Origin: Faecalibacterium duncaniae
GTDB lineage: Bacteria > Bacillota > Clostridia > Oscillospirales > Ruminococcaceae
Length of the DNA: 64,000 nucleotides
Assembly: GCF_010509575.1 (NCBI RefSeq)
Contig: NZ_CP048437.1
Location: forward strand, 1-64,000
Reading direction: 5' to 3'
This document shows, piece by piece, positions 36,211 through 44,917 of the stretch. Under the pieces are notes generated by a model. That model did no database searches and was not told the DNA's origin. It saw only the letters and a list, made by a program, of their open reading frames with translations. The first letter of the stretch is position 1. Every line of letters begins with the position of its first letter. The position numbers and the translations under genes were made by a program.

Positions 36211-36256
36211 AGCCCTCTCATTCAAAGCCTGACGGCTTTGCCTGAGAGGGCTTTTT
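36211..36256 (+). terminator. Terminator after galM (repeat-type hairpin)
   Basis: It uses the same nested stems as the mgtE terminator: CAAAGCC/GGCTTTG within AGCCCTCTCA/TGAGAGGGCT, then T5. The two copies are near-identical over about 40 bases. Confidence 0.88.
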
Positions 36257-36373
36257 CTCTGATTTGCACAAAGTGTTCCATCACTCCATGTGCAAAACAC
36301 AAAAAAAGCTTGTAAATCAATGTGCGGGAAAATAAATGGAAACAAAAATCCATCCTTATAAAATTCCCGTTAC

Positions 36374-36402
36374 TTGATTCTGCGGCCAAAACGTTGTATC
36401 CT
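36374..36402 (+). promoter_or_regulatory. galE promoter
   Basis: TTGATT (36374-36379), 17 bases, TATCCT (36397-36402). Confidence 0.6.
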
Positions 36403-36464
36403 TGTGGCAGAAGGCGGGCCTGCCCCGCGCAAGCAACTTTGGTGACGAGAAGAGAGGTACTTTT

Positions 36465-37490
36465 ATGGCAATTTTGGTTTCCGGCGGTGCCGGTTATATC
36501 GGCAGCCACACCTGTATCGAACTGCTGAACGCTGGCTTTGACATCGTGGTGGCAGATAACTATTACAACGCTTCCCCCGTGGTGCTGGATCGGGTCAAGC
36601 AGATCACCGGCAAGGACTTCCGGTTCTATCAGGCCGATATGACAAAGCACGAGGACGTGGAGAAGATCTTCACCGAGTGCCCTGATATCGATGCCGTCAT
36701 CCAGTTTGCCGCCTATAAGGCTGTGGGCGAGAGCGTTTCCAAGCCCATCGAGTACTACTATAACAACCTCAACTGCACGCTGGTCATTCTGGACGTGATG
36801 CGCCGCCACAACTGCCGCAACTTCGTGTTCAGCTCTTCCGCCACTGTCTACGGTGACCCCGCCAGCGTGCCCATCACCGAGGACTTCCCCGTGGGTGCCA
36901 CCACCAACCCCTACGGCACCACCAAGGCCTTTACTGAGCGCATCCTGACCGATGTCTGCAAGGCTGACCCCACCCTGAACGTGGCCCTGCTCCGTTACTT
37001 CAACCCCATCGGTGCCCACAAGTCCGGCCTGATCGGCGAGGACCCCAACGGTATCCCCAACAACCTGATGCCTTACATCGCCAAGGTGGCCGTGGGCAAG
37101 CTGGAAAAGGTGCATGTCTTTGGCAACGACTACCCCACCCCCGACGGCACCGGCGTGCGCGATTACATCCATGTGGTTGACCTGGCCCGGGGCCATGTCT
37201 GCGCCATCAAGAAGCTGCAGACCAACTGCGGCCTGTTCATCTGCAACCTGGGCACCGGCCACGGCTACAGCGTGCTGGATGTCATCCATGCCTTTGAGAA
37301 GGCCTGCGGCAAGAAGCTCCCCTATGTGATCGATCCCCGCCGCCCCGGCGATATCGCCGAGTGCTATGCCGATCCCACCAAGGCCAAGAATGAGCTGGGC
37401 TGGGTGGCTGAGTACGGCATCGAGGAGATGTGTGCCGACAGCTGGAACTGGCAGAAGAACAACCCCGATGGCTATCACACCGTGAAGTAA
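36465..37490 (+). CDS. galE: UDP-glucose 4-epimerase
   Basis: GalE converts UDP-galactose and UDP-glucose through an NAD-bound 4-keto intermediate. The 341-residue product has the Rossmann motif GGAGYIGSHT at residues 6-15, the catalytic Ser/Tyr/Lys set (FSSSATVYG, and YGTTK near 149-153), RYFNPIGAH, and the substrate-binding GVRDYIHVVDLARGH. Length is standard. ATG 36465 follows AGAGAGGTACTTTT. With galM next to it the pair supports galactose use or supply of UDP-galactose for surface sugars. Confidence 0.97.
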   Translation: MAILVSGGAGYIGSHTCIELLNAGFDIVVADNYYNASPVVLDRVKQITGKDFRFYQADMTKHEDVEKIFTECPDIDAVIQFAAYKAVGESVSKPIEYYYNNLNCTLVILDVMRRHNCRNFVFSSSATVYGDPASVPITEDFPVGATTNPYGTTKAFTERILTDVCKADPTLNVALLRYFNPIGAHKSGLIGEDPNGIPNNLMPYIAKVAVGKLEKVHVFGNDYPTPDGTGVRDYIHVVDLARGHVCAIKKLQTNCGLFICNLGTGHGYSVLDVIHAFEKACGKKLPYVIDPRRPGDIAECYADPTKAKNELGWVAEYGIEEMCADSWNWQKNNPDGYHTVK

Positions 37491-37504
37491 ACAGAACTGT
37501 TCTC

Positions 37505-37549
37505 AAAACGCACCTTTGAACGTGAAAATTCAGGGGTGCGTTTTCTTTT
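37505..37549 (+). terminator. Terminator after galE
   Basis: AAAACGCACC (37505-37514) pairs with GGTGCGTTTT (37535-37544), followed by CTTTT. Confidence 0.88.
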
Positions 37550-37629
37550 GCCCGGAAATCTGCCGGAACAGGAGAAAGATTTCTACAAAAAACAGCGGGG
37601 ACAGGCGAGAATTTTTGCCGCTTCCTGCC

Positions 37630-37658
37630 TTGACAATGCCTTTGAGTTAGCATATATT
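37630..37658 (+). promoter_or_regulatory. feoAB promoter
   Basis: TTGACA (37630-37635), 17 bases, TATATT (37653-37658). A gttag/ctaac pair brackets the -10 and start region (about 37646-37680) and could be an operator. I see no classical Fur box. Confidence 0.7.
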
Positions 37659-37706
37659 AAGACTGTTCACATACACTAACATTTTGTCGAAGGAAAGGCA
37701 TCTGCC

Positions 37707-40049
37707 ATGACATTAAAGGAACTGAAGATCGGCGAAAGTGCCGTGATCGATACAGTGGGCGGAACGGGAGAACTCCGCCAGCATTTTCTGGATATGGGGC
37801 TGATCCCCGGCGAGAAGGTCACGCTGGTGAAATTTGCGCCCATGGGGGACCCCATGGAGCTGCAGATCCACGGCTATGAGCTGACCCTGCGGCTGGACGA
37901 TGCGGCACGGATCGAGATCACCCCGGCGGAAGCACCCGCAGCAGCTCCGGCACGGAAGGCCGGCCGGATGGTGGAGCACCCGGGCCTGGGCGAGGGCGGC
38001 CGCTACCACACCAAAAAGGGTGAACACCCGCTGCCGGATGGAACGGTGCTGACATTTGCGCTGGCCGGAAATCAGAACTGCGGCAAAACGACTCTGTTCA
38101 ACCAGCTCACCGGCTCCAACCAGCATGTGGGCAACTTTCCGGGCGTGACGGTGGACCGCAAGAGCGGTGCCATCCGGGAACACCCCGATACCGAAGTCAC
38201 CGACCTGCCCGGCATCTACTCCATGTCGCCCTATTCCAGCGAGGAGATCGTGACCCGGCAGTTCATCATTGGCGAAAAGCCCACGGGCATCATCAACATC
38301 GTGGATGCCACCAACATCGAGCGCAACCTGTACTTAACGATGCAGCTGATGGAGCTGGACACCCCCATGGTGCTGGCACTGAATATGATGGATGAGGTGC
38401 GCGGCAACGGCGGCACCATCAACATCAACGAGATGGAAGCGATGCTGGGCATCCCGGTGGTCCCCATTTCCGCCGCCAAGAACGAGGGCGTGGATGAGCT
38501 GGTGGATCACGCCATCCATGTGGCAAAGTATCAGGAGCGTCCGGGCCGGATGGACTTCTGCGGCGAGGATGACCACGGCGGTGCGGTTCACCGCTGCATC
38601 CACGGCATCATCCACCTCATCGAGGACCACGCCCGGGCGGCGGGAATCCCGGTGCGCTTTGCTGCCACAAAGCTGGTGGAGGGCGACCCCCGCATTGAGG
38701 AGGCCCTGAAGCTGGATCAGAATGAAAAAGAGATGATCGAGCATATCATCCTGCAGATGGAGCAGGAACGCGGTCTGGACCGCGCCGCTGCCATTGCAGA
38801 TATGCGGTTCCACTTTATCCACCAGCTGGTGAATCAGACCGTGGTAAAGCCCCACCAGAGCAAGGAGCAGCTGCGCAGCGCAAGGATCGACCGCTTCCTC
38901 ACCGGAAAGTACACGGCGATTCCGGCGTTCGTGGGCATCATGGCGCTGGTGTTTTATCTGACCTTCGGCGTGATCGGCGCGGGGCTGCAAGGCCTGCTGG
39001 AACTGGGCATTGAGAATCTGACGATCCTTGTGGACAATGCCCTGACGGCGTGGAACGTCAACGATGCAGTGCATTCGCTGGTGATCGACGGCATCTTTAC
39101 CGGTGTGGGCAGTGTGCTGAGCTTCCTGCCCATCATCGTGACCCTGTTCTTCTTCCTTTCCCTGCTGGAGGATACCGGCTATATGGCCCGCGTGGCTTTT
39201 GTGATGGACAAGCTGCTGCGGCGCATCGGTCTTTCGGGCCGCAGCATCGTGCCCATGCTCATCGGCTTTGGCTGCACGGTTCCCGGCGTGATGGCAAGCC
39301 GCACGCTGCCCTCGGAGCGGGACCGGAAAATGACTATCCTGCTCACGCCCTTTATGAGCTGCTCGGCCAAGCTCCCAATCTACAGCCTGTTTGCGGTGAC
39401 CTTCTTCCCGGAGTACGCCGCACTGGTCATGGTGGGCCTGTATTTCCTGGGCATCCTTGTGGGCATTGGTATGGCCTTTCTGCTCAAGGGAACGCTGTTC
39501 AAGGGTGAGGCCGTGCCCTTTGTCATGGAGCTGCCCAACTACCGCCTGCCCGGCCTGAAAAATGTGGCCCAGCTGCTCTGGGAAAAGGCCCGGGATTTCC
39601 TCGAGCGTGCCTTTACAGTCATCTTCCTGGCAACCATCATCATCTGGTTCCTGCAGAACTTTGATTTCCAGCTCAGCCTGACCGCAGACCCGCAGGAGAG
39701 CATCCTGGCCTGGATCGCCAGCGGCATCGCGCCGTTGTTCGCACCGCTGGGCTTTGGCGACTGGCGGGTGTCCACGGCGCTGATCACCGGCTTTATGGCA
39801 AAGGAGAGCGTTGTCTCCACCCTTACCATCCTGTATGGCTCCTCTGCCGCACTGGGCGCGGCGCTCAGCCCGGCGGCTGCGGCTCCCCTGCTGGTGTTCT
39901 GCCTGCTCTACACCCCCTGCATCGCCGCTGTGGCAGCGGTCAAGCGGGAGATGGGCGGCCGCTGGGCCACCGTTATGGTCGTGAATCAGTGTGTTGTGGC
40001 ATGGCTTGCCGCGCTCGTTGTGCGGTTCCTTGCCGTGGCAGTGCTGTGA
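37707..40049 (+). CDS. feoB: FeoA-FeoB fusion, ferrous iron transporter
   Basis: The 780-residue protein joins a FeoA-like SH3 domain (about 1-78, LRQHFLDMGLIPGEKV) by an Ala/Pro-rich linker to FeoB. FeoB takes up Fe2+ in anaerobes. The G domain begins near 115 with P-loop GNQNCGKTT (usually GNPNSGKTT), then the DLPG switch motif, NMMDE as G4 and a helical insertion domain. The membrane part has two Gate motifs (GRSIVPMLIGFGCTVPGVMASR and FMSCSAKLPIYSLF), in the usual order. ATG 37707 follows AAGGAAAGGCATCTGCC. A terminator follows. Fused FeoAB is known in Clostridia. Confidence 0.95.
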   Translation: MTLKELKIGESAVIDTVGGTGELRQHFLDMGLIPGEKVTLVKFAPMGDPMELQIHGYELTLRLDDAARIEITPAEAPAAAPARKAGRMVEHPGLGEGGRYHTKKGEHPLPDGTVLTFALAGNQNCGKTTLFNQLTGSNQHVGNFPGVTVDRKSGAIREHPDTEVTDLPGIYSMSPYSSEEIVTRQFIIGEKPTGIINIVDATNIERNLYLTMQLMELDTPMVLALNMMDEVRGNGGTININEMEAMLGIPVVPISAAKNEGVDELVDHAIHVAKYQERPGRMDFCGEDDHGGAVHRCIHGIIHLIEDHARAAGIPVRFAATKLVEGDPRIEEALKLDQNEKEMIEHIILQMEQERGLDRAAAIADMRFHFIHQLVNQTVVKPHQSKEQLRSARIDRFLTGKYTAIPAFVGIMALVFYLTFGVIGAGLQGLLELGIENLTILVDNALTAWNVNDAVHSLVIDGIFTGVGSVLSFLPIIVTLFFFLSLLEDTGYMARVAFVMDKLLRRIGLSGRSIVPMLIGFGCTVPGVMASRTLPSERDRKMTILLTPFMSCSAKLPIYSLFAVTFFPEYAALVMVGLYFLGILVGIGMAFLLKGTLFKGEAVPFVMELPNYRLPGLKNVAQLLWEKARDFLERAFTVIFLATIIIWFLQNFDFQLSLTADPQESILAWIASGIAPLFAPLGFGDWRVSTALITGFMAKESVVSTLTILYGSSAALGAALSPAAAAPLLVFCLLYTPCIAAVAAVKREMGGRWATVMVVNQCVVAWLAALVVRFLAVAVL

Positions 40050-40068
40050 CCCTGTCCTGAAGCATATC

Positions 40069-40110
40069 AAAAGCCCGTACCGTGAAAATCTTCATGGTGC
40101 GGGCTTTTTG
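40069..40110 (+). terminator. Terminator after feoAB
   Basis: AAAAGCCCG (40069-40077) pairs with CGGGCTTTT (40100-40108), with further pairing inside (accgtgaa/ttcatggt). Confidence 0.9.
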
Positions 40111-40155
40111 CGATGAAAAAAATATAGGGATCAGTTGATTTTACGCCGCCTGCCC

Positions 40156-40184
40156 TTGACAACAGAGATTTCTTGTGCTAAAAT
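40156..40184 (+). promoter_or_regulatory. Promoter of the marR-tauE operon
   Basis: A perfect TTGACA (40156-40161), 17 bases and TAAAAT (40179-40184). Transcription should start near 40191, which leaves the ATG at 40194 almost leaderless and favours the ATG at 40230. Confidence 0.8.
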
Positions 40185-40229
40185 ATTTCAAAAATGAACA
40201 ATTCAAAAAGAGAGAAAGAGGGGCGCACA

Positions 40230-40673
40230 ATGCGTGAGCTGAACCCCAGTGTGGAATTTGCCAACAAGACGGGCCTTGTGTACAGCGCCGTCTGCAAGCC
40301 GCTGTGCCAGAAGCTGCATCTGCCGCAGACAGCGTTTGATATCCTGATGTTCCTTGCCAACAACCCCAACTACACGACCGCCCGCGATATCGTGGAGGTG
40401 CGCCACATCAAGGCGAACCTTGTCTCGGTGAATGTGGACAAGCTGGTGCAGGAGGGCTTTCTGGAGCGCCGCCCGGTACCGGGTGACCGCCGCAAAACGG
40501 AGCTTGCCTGCACCGAAAAGGCGCAGTCCATCATCGAACAGGGCCGCAGGATGCAGGATGATTTCATCCGCCGCCTGATGGCAGGGCTGGAGGAAGAAAA
40601 ACTCGAGATATTTTTTGAAGTCATCGATACGATGAACGAAAATCTGGATGCGATCCTAGAAGGAGAAAAATAA
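40230..40673 (+). CDS. MarR-family transcriptional regulator
   Basis: The 147-residue protein is a winged-helix regulator: LHLPQTAFDILMFLANNP, the recognition region TARDIVEVRHIKANLVSVNVDKLVQEGFLERR (in parts) and the wing GDRRKTELACTEKA, then a dimerisation helix. I start at ATG 40230 (MRELNPSVEF) after AGAGGGG, because the promoter places the transcript start next to the earlier ATG at 40194. It is followed 1 base later by the TauE gene and probably controls this operon in response to an unknown ligand, possibly the exported anion. Confidence 0.88.
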   Translation: MRELNPSVEFANKTGLVYSAVCKPLCQKLHLPQTAFDILMFLANNPNYTTARDIVEVRHIKANLVSVNVDKLVQEGFLERRPVPGDRRKTELACTEKAQSIIEQGRRMQDDFIRRLMAGLEEEKLEIFFEVIDTMNENLDAILEGEK

Positions 40674-40674
40674 G

Positions 40675-41454
40675 ATGAATCTGCTGTTTACCATCATCGT
40701 TACCTTTTTTGCCGGAATGGGCGCGGGCCTGGGCACCGGCTTTGCGGGCATGAGCGCTGCCGCGGTCATCAGCCCGATGCTCATCACCTTTCTGGGGATG
40801 GACCCCTATATGGCGGTCGGCATTGCCCTTTCCTCGGATGTGCTGGCCAGTGCGGTGTCTGCCTACACCTACCACAAAAACAAAAACCTGGATATCAAGA
40901 ACGGCCTGATCATGATGGCCAGTGTGCTGCTGTTCACCGTGGTGGGCAGCTGGGTGGCAAGCCTAGTGCCTTCCACCACCATGGGCAGCTTTTCGGTGTT
41001 TATGACGTTCCTGCTGGGCATTAAATTCATCGTCAAGCCCGTTATGACCACCAAAGAAGCCATGCAGGGGGTCTCTGCTAAGAAGCGTGCCCTCCAGTCC
41101 ATCGTCTGCGGTGTGGTCATCGGGATGATCTGCGGCTTTATCGGTGCCGGCGGTGGTATGATGATGCTGCTCATCCTGACCAGTGTGCTGGGCTACGAGC
41201 TCAAGACTGCCGTGGGCACCAGCGTGTTCATTATGACCTTCACCGCCCTGACCGGCGCGGTCTCCCACTTTACCATCGGCGGCGCACCGGACTGGACCGT
41301 GTTCATCCTCTGCGTTCTGTTTACCCTGCTGTGGGCCCGCATCGCCGCTGTCTTTGCCAATAAGGCCGATGCCAAGACCCTGAACCGTGCAACCGGCATC
41401 GTTCTGGTCGTGCTGGGCATCGTGGTCATGGGCTTCAATCTTCTGACAAAATAA
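40675..41454 (+). CDS. TauE/SafE-family membrane transporter
   Basis: The 259-residue protein has about eight membrane helices and the duplicated glycine-rich motif of the family (GFAGMSAAAVISPMLITF near the N-terminus and GFIGAGGGMMMLLILTSVLGY in the second half). TauE/SafE proteins move sulfite or organosulfonates; the substrate here is not shown. The start ATG 40675 directly follows the MarR stop with GGAGAAAAATAAG as binding site, so the two are one operon. A terminator closes it. Confidence 0.9.
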   Translation: MNLLFTIIVTFFAGMGAGLGTGFAGMSAAAVISPMLITFLGMDPYMAVGIALSSDVLASAVSAYTYHKNKNLDIKNGLIMMASVLLFTVVGSWVASLVPSTTMGSFSVFMTFLLGIKFIVKPVMTTKEAMQGVSAKKRALQSIVCGVVIGMICGFIGAGGGMMMLLILTSVLGYELKTAVGTSVFIMTFTALTGAVSHFTIGGAPDWTVFILCVLFTLLWARIAAVFANKADAKTLNRATGIVLVVLGIVVMGFNLLTK

Positions 41455-41464
41455 ACTGCTAAAG

Positions 41465-41508
41465 AAAAGGGCCTGTCTTCCGAAATTCCTTGGAGACAGG
41501 CTCTTTTT
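41465..41508 (+). terminator. Terminator between tauE and tig
   Basis: AAAAGGGCCTGTCT pairs with AGACAGGCTCTTTT around ccgaaattcc. The A-run and T-run allow termination from both sides, which suits convergent genes. Confidence 0.88.
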
Positions 41509-41524
41509 GTTGTACTTTGGGAAA

Positions 41525-42820
41525 TTACTTTTCTTCGATGGTGGAGTGCTCGATCACCCAGTCGGCGGCGCGGCGGATGGCCTCGCTGCGCTGCATGGCG
41601 GGGATGTTGGCGTTGGCCTTGACCTCTTCCAGCGTTTTCTTGGTGCGGTCGGCGCGCTCCTGCAGGTTCTTGGTGATCTCCTCATCGGTGGGCACCAGAC
41701 CCTCGTTCTGGGCGACCTGCAGCAGAGCCATCCGGGCGCGGGTGTTCTTCTCGGCGGCGGCGTGAACGTTGGCCGTGAAGTTCTCGCGGGTCTGGTGGAT
41801 CTGGCTCAGGTAGCGGTCCAGGCTCATGCGCTGCATCTGGAGCTGCTGCTGGATGTTCTGCATCTCCTGCTGGTAGGTGCTCTCCACCAGAACGCTGGGG
41901 AGCTCGCCCTCAGCGGCAGAGGCCAGCTGGGTCAGCACCTGATCCTTTGCGCGGTTCAGGGCGCTGGCGTGCTTGCCGTCGTGCAGCTGCTTGCGCACCT
42001 GCTCCCGGAACGCTTCCATGGTGTCCACCTTGCCCACCTTCTTGGCAAAATCGCTGTTCAGGGCGGGCAGCTGGCGGACGCAGACATCGATCAGCTTGAT
42101 CTTAAAGACAACGGGCTTTCCGGCCAGGTCCTTGACGTGATAGCGTACCGGGAAGGTGACGTTGATCTCGAATTCCTCGCCGCCCTTGTGGCCCAGAATG
42201 CCGTCCTCAAAACCCGGGATCATCCGGCCGCTGCCCAGCTGCAGGGGCTGGTTCTGTGCGGAACCGCCCTGGAAGGGCTTGCCGTCCAGCAGGCCCTCGT
42301 AATCGATGTGAACGATGTTGCCCTTGACGGCCGGGCCCTTGTGGGGCACCAGCTCGGCAGCAGCATTGCGGCGGCGCTCCAGCACGGCATCGATCTCTTT
42401 GTCGGTGACGGCGGGGGTCACGCACTCCACATGGAAGCCGGTGGTCTGGGTCAGGTTCAGCTCCGGCTGCAGCGGGGTGGTGGCGGTGGCTACAAAGCCC
42501 TCGTCCTTTTTGACGCTGACCAGGTCATAGCTGGGCTCATCCACCGCCTTGAAGCCGTGCTCGGCCATGGCGGCCTCGTACAGGGCAGGAACATCGCGAT
42601 CCATCAGGTCGTTGATGGCATCATACCAGAATGTGTGCTCGCCGCGGTCGGCCTCGATCTGAGCACGGTCGGCCTCGCCCTTGGCAAAGCCCTTGATGGT
42701 GTAGCTGGCGCGGGTGCGCTCATACACCGCATTGGATGCGGCCTCCAGCTCCTCAGCTGTTGCGCTGAAGGTCATCTTGCAGACACTCTTTTCGGGAGTT
42801 TCCACGCTTACCAGTTTCAT
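41525..42820 (-). CDS. tig: Trigger factor
   Basis: Trigger factor is the ribosome-bound chaperone and prolyl isomerase that meets new chains at the exit tunnel. The 431-residue product has the ribosome-binding domain with the FxKG-type signature (YTIKGFAKGEADRAQIEADRG, in parts, near 40-57; normally GFRKGKxP, so slightly divergent), the FKBP-like domain (GNIVHIDYEGLLDGKPFQGG at about 160) and the long helical C-terminal domain. ATG 42820 follows GGAGGTTGGATTCCT. It is transcribed alone from an extended -10 promoter. Confidence 0.94.
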   Translation of the reverse strand: MKLVSVETPEKSVCKMTFSATAEELEAASNAVYERTRASYTIKGFAKGEADRAQIEADRGEHTFWYDAINDLMDRDVPALYEAAMAEHGFKAVDEPSYDLVSVKKDEGFVATATTPLQPELNLTQTTGFHVECVTPAVTDKEIDAVLERRRNAAAELVPHKGPAVKGNIVHIDYEGLLDGKPFQGGSAQNQPLQLGSGRMIPGFEDGILGHKGGEEFEINVTFPVRYHVKDLAGKPVVFKIKLIDVCVRQLPALNSDFAKKVGKVDTMEAFREQVRKQLHDGKHASALNRAKDQVLTQLASAAEGELPSVLVESTYQQEMQNIQQQLQMQRMSLDRYLSQIHQTRENFTANVHAAAEKNTRARMALLQVAQNEGLVPTDEEITKNLQERADRTKKTLEEVKANANIPAMQRSEAIRRAADWVIEHSTIEEK

Positions 42821-42876
42821 AGGAATCCAACCTCCGTGTTGCCCCCAAAGGAGCGATTTCAAACATTAATAAAGTT

Positions 42877-42909
42877 ATTATAGCACAAGTGGGGCAAAAG
42901 CGGTATAAT
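42877..42909. promoter_or_regulatory. Divergent promoters of tig and sdaAB
   Basis: On the - strand TGCTATAAT (complement of 42877-42885) is a perfect extended -10 for tig. On the + strand TATAAT at 42904-42909 fits sdaAB. The two lie 22 bases apart, so polymerases would compete. No clear -35 is seen for either. Confidence 0.6.
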
Positions 42910-42975
42910 AAAAGAGAGAAAAAAGTGCGAAGCGGGCGATTTTTGCCCGGCGGAGCACGAAAGGATGTGCATCGG

Positions 42976-43659
42976 ATGCGCTTGTTTGACGTTCTCGGGC
43001 CGGTTATGATCGGCCCCTCTTCCAGCCATACAGCGGGTGCCGCCCGGATCGGCTACACGGCCCAGAAGCTTCTGGGTGAGATCCCGGTGCAGGCGGATAT
43101 CGGCCTGTACGGCAGTTTTGCCACCACCGGAAAGGGACATGGCACGGATAAAGCCCTGGTCGCCGGCCTGCTTGGCCTGCGGCCCGATGATCCCCGCCTG
43201 CCCGACAGCTTTGCCCTGGCCGCAGAGCAGGGCATGGCATTCCGGATTCATCCGGTGGAATTGCGCTCTGCGCACCCCAATACCGCTGTTCTCACCCTGA
43301 CAGGCCGGGAGGGGCGGGTGCTTTCCATGAAAGCCGCTTCGGTGGGCGGCGGGCGCATCCGCGTGACCGAGATCGACGGTGTGCCTGCCGATTTCGGCGG
43401 CGACAGCAACACCCTGATCATTCACAATGAGGACACCCCCGGCTGCATCGCCGAGGTGACCACCTGCCTTGCCGTGCGCAGGATCAACGTTGCATCGATG
43501 CAGGTGTTCCGCGCAGGGACCGGCGGCTATGCCGTTATGGTGCTGGAGTGCGATTCCCACATCCCCCACCCGCTGGAACAGAAGCTGGCGACCCTGCCCG
43601 GCATCCTGAAGGTGACCTGCCTGAACATCGACGAGCCCGAAGAAGACGCGGAGGAATGA
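42976..43659 (+). CDS. sdaAB: L-serine dehydratase, iron-sulfur dependent, beta subunit
   Basis: Together with the alpha subunit this enzyme deaminates L-serine to pyruvate using a 4Fe-4S cluster. The 227-residue beta subunit has the FDVLGPVMIGPSSSHTAGA start, the GSFATTGKGHGTDKALVAGLLG block and a C-terminal ACT domain (NTLIIHNEDTPGCIAEVT to VMVLECDS). ATG 42976 follows a GAAAGGATGTGCATCGG stretch; the frame is open upstream to 42889 but lacks family similarity. The alpha subunit starts just after the stop. Confidence 0.95.
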   Translation: MRLFDVLGPVMIGPSSSHTAGAARIGYTAQKLLGEIPVQADIGLYGSFATTGKGHGTDKALVAGLLGLRPDDPRLPDSFALAAEQGMAFRIHPVELRSAHPNTAVLTLTGREGRVLSMKAASVGGGRIRVTEIDGVPADFGGDSNTLIIHNEDTPGCIAEVTTCLAVRRINVASMQVFRAGTGGYAVMVLECDSHIPHPLEQKLATLPGILKVTCLNIDEPEEDAEE

Positions 43660-43661
43660 CC

Positions 43662-44537
43662 ATGTCCTTTTTATCCTGTGAAGAAATGCTGGCCGCTGCC
43701 CGCAGCCAGAACCTCTCCCTTGCCGAGGCCATCCTGCGCAGTGATCTGGCCGAGAGCCGCCTGACCGAAGAGGCCAGCCGCCATGCCATGCTCCACCTGT
43801 GGCATGTGATGGAGGCCACCAGCCGGGATTATGACCCTGCCCAGCGCAGCCGCAGCGGCCTGTCCGGCGGCGATGCCGCCAAGGTGGAACAGGCCCATCA
43901 GGCGGGCAGAAGCTATGGCGGGGATTACCTTGCTGAAGTGACCGCCGAAGCCCTCAAGACCGCTGAGTGCAACGCCTGCATGAAACGGATCGTTGCTGCC
44001 CCCACAGCGGGCAGCTGCGGTGTGCTACCGGCGGTGCTGCTTCCCCTTGCCCGTGCAGGCGAGGCCGATGAAGAAGCCATCTGTGATGCCCTCTATGTGG
44101 CCGCAGGCTTCGGGCAGGTCATCGCCGCCCGGGCCACTCTGGCCGGTGCCGAGGGTGGCTGTCAGGCTGAGGTGGGAGCCGCCAGCGCCATGGCCGCCGC
44201 CGCCCTCTGCCACCTGAAGGGCGGCACGCCGGAGCAGTGCGCCGCCGCTGCCGCTATGGCACTGGGCAACCTGCTGGGCCTGGTCTGCGACCCTGTGGCC
44301 GGTCTGGTGGAGGTGCCCTGCATCAAGCGCAATGTTGTTGGTGCCGTGAACGCCGTTTCCTGCGCCAATATGGCGCTTGCGGGGGTGGATTACGCCATCC
44401 CCTGCGATGAAGTCATCGATGCCATGGGCCGCGTGGGCAGTCTGCTCTCCCCCGATCTGCGGGAGACCGGCCAGGGCGGCCTTGCTGCAACGCCTACCGG
44501 TGTCCGCATCGCCGAGCGTTTGGCAGAGGAAGCCTGA
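43662..44537 (+). CDS. sdaAA: L-serine dehydratase, iron-sulfur dependent, alpha subunit
   Basis: The 291-residue alpha subunit holds the catalytic domain and the iron-sulfur cluster cysteines (AECNACMKRIVAAPTAGSCG near residues 105-124, VCDPVAGLVEVPCIKRN near 210-226, VSCANMA). I start at ATG 43662 with GAGG seven bases upstream; ATG 43656, which overlaps the beta-subunit stop, would add two residues. With nifJ producing acetyl-CoA from pyruvate, serine can feed energy metabolism. No terminator is obvious before the tRNA promoter. Confidence 0.95.
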   Translation: MSFLSCEEMLAAARSQNLSLAEAILRSDLAESRLTEEASRHAMLHLWHVMEATSRDYDPAQRSRSGLSGGDAAKVEQAHQAGRSYGGDYLAEVTAEALKTAECNACMKRIVAAPTAGSCGVLPAVLLPLARAGEADEEAICDALYVAAGFGQVIAARATLAGAEGGCQAEVGAASAMAAAALCHLKGGTPEQCAAAAAMALGNLLGLVCDPVAGLVEVPCIKRNVVGAVNAVSCANMALAGVDYAIPCDEVIDAMGRVGSLLSPDLRETGQGGLAATPTGVRIAERLAEEA

Positions 44538-44633
44538 GGTCCGCACGGAAAATATTGAAAAAACGAAAAGACGTACTTTTCTGCGTGGAAAAATAAAAAA
44601 CGAAAATAAAATCAAAAAATCTGCAAAAAACTG

Positions 44634-44662
44634 TTGACAAACCCCGCCCTGCGTGATAAAAT
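44634..44662 (+). promoter_or_regulatory. tRNA-Arg promoter
   Basis: A perfect TTGACA (44634-44639), 17 bases and TAAAAT (44657-44662), 25 bases before the tRNA. Confidence 0.85.
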
Positions 44663-44687
44663 ACATCTTGTTCCGACCGGAACGTAT

Positions 44688-44764
44688 GCGTTGGTAGCTC
44701 AGCTGGATAGAGTGACTGACTACGAATCAGTAGGCCGGGGGTTCGAGTCCCTTCCATCGCACCA
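44688..44764 (+). tRNA. tRNA-Arg (anticodon ACG)
   Basis: A full 77-base cloverleaf with encoded CCA: D stem GCTC/GAGT, anticodon stem ACTGA/TCAGT with loop CTACGAA, T stem GGGGG/CCCTT with loop TTCGAGT. The acceptor stem GCGTTGG/CCATCGC has a T-T mismatch at position 4:69. The 3' part from the anticodon loop onwards lies within the 59-bp repeat that bounds the mobile element, so this half was probably supplied by the element. Confidence 0.95.
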
Positions 44765-44778
44765 GAAAATGCCGTGAA
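44720..44778 (+). repeat. Attachment site repeat (left), inside tRNA-Arg
   Basis: Fifty-nine bases from the anticodon loop to 14 bases past the CCA recur at 61489-61547 without a visible difference. This is the usual integration target of tyrosine recombinases: the 3' half of a tRNA gene. Confidence 0.93.
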
Positions 44779-44806
44779 ATCGAAAGATTTCATGGCTTTT
44801 TTGTTT
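44771..44806 (+). terminator. Terminator after the tRNA
   Basis: GCCGTGAAATC (44771-44781) pairs with GATTTCATGGC (44786-44796) and T6 follows. Its left part is inside the attachment repeat but its right part is element DNA, so the element brings the terminator. Confidence 0.88.
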
Positions 44807-44917
44807 TTCTGGCAGAGGTCGCACACACTTGCACACTTTCTGCACACTTTACAAAAAAGCCATGTTATCTTTGCATTGCTCGCACAGCGTGCATTTCGCT
44901 GCACAAAAAAGAAATTT

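Noticed and set aside
37630..37706. Fur box in front of feoAB
   Set aside because: The gttag/ctaac pair is too short and does not resemble GATAATGATAATCATTATC; only the promoter is called.
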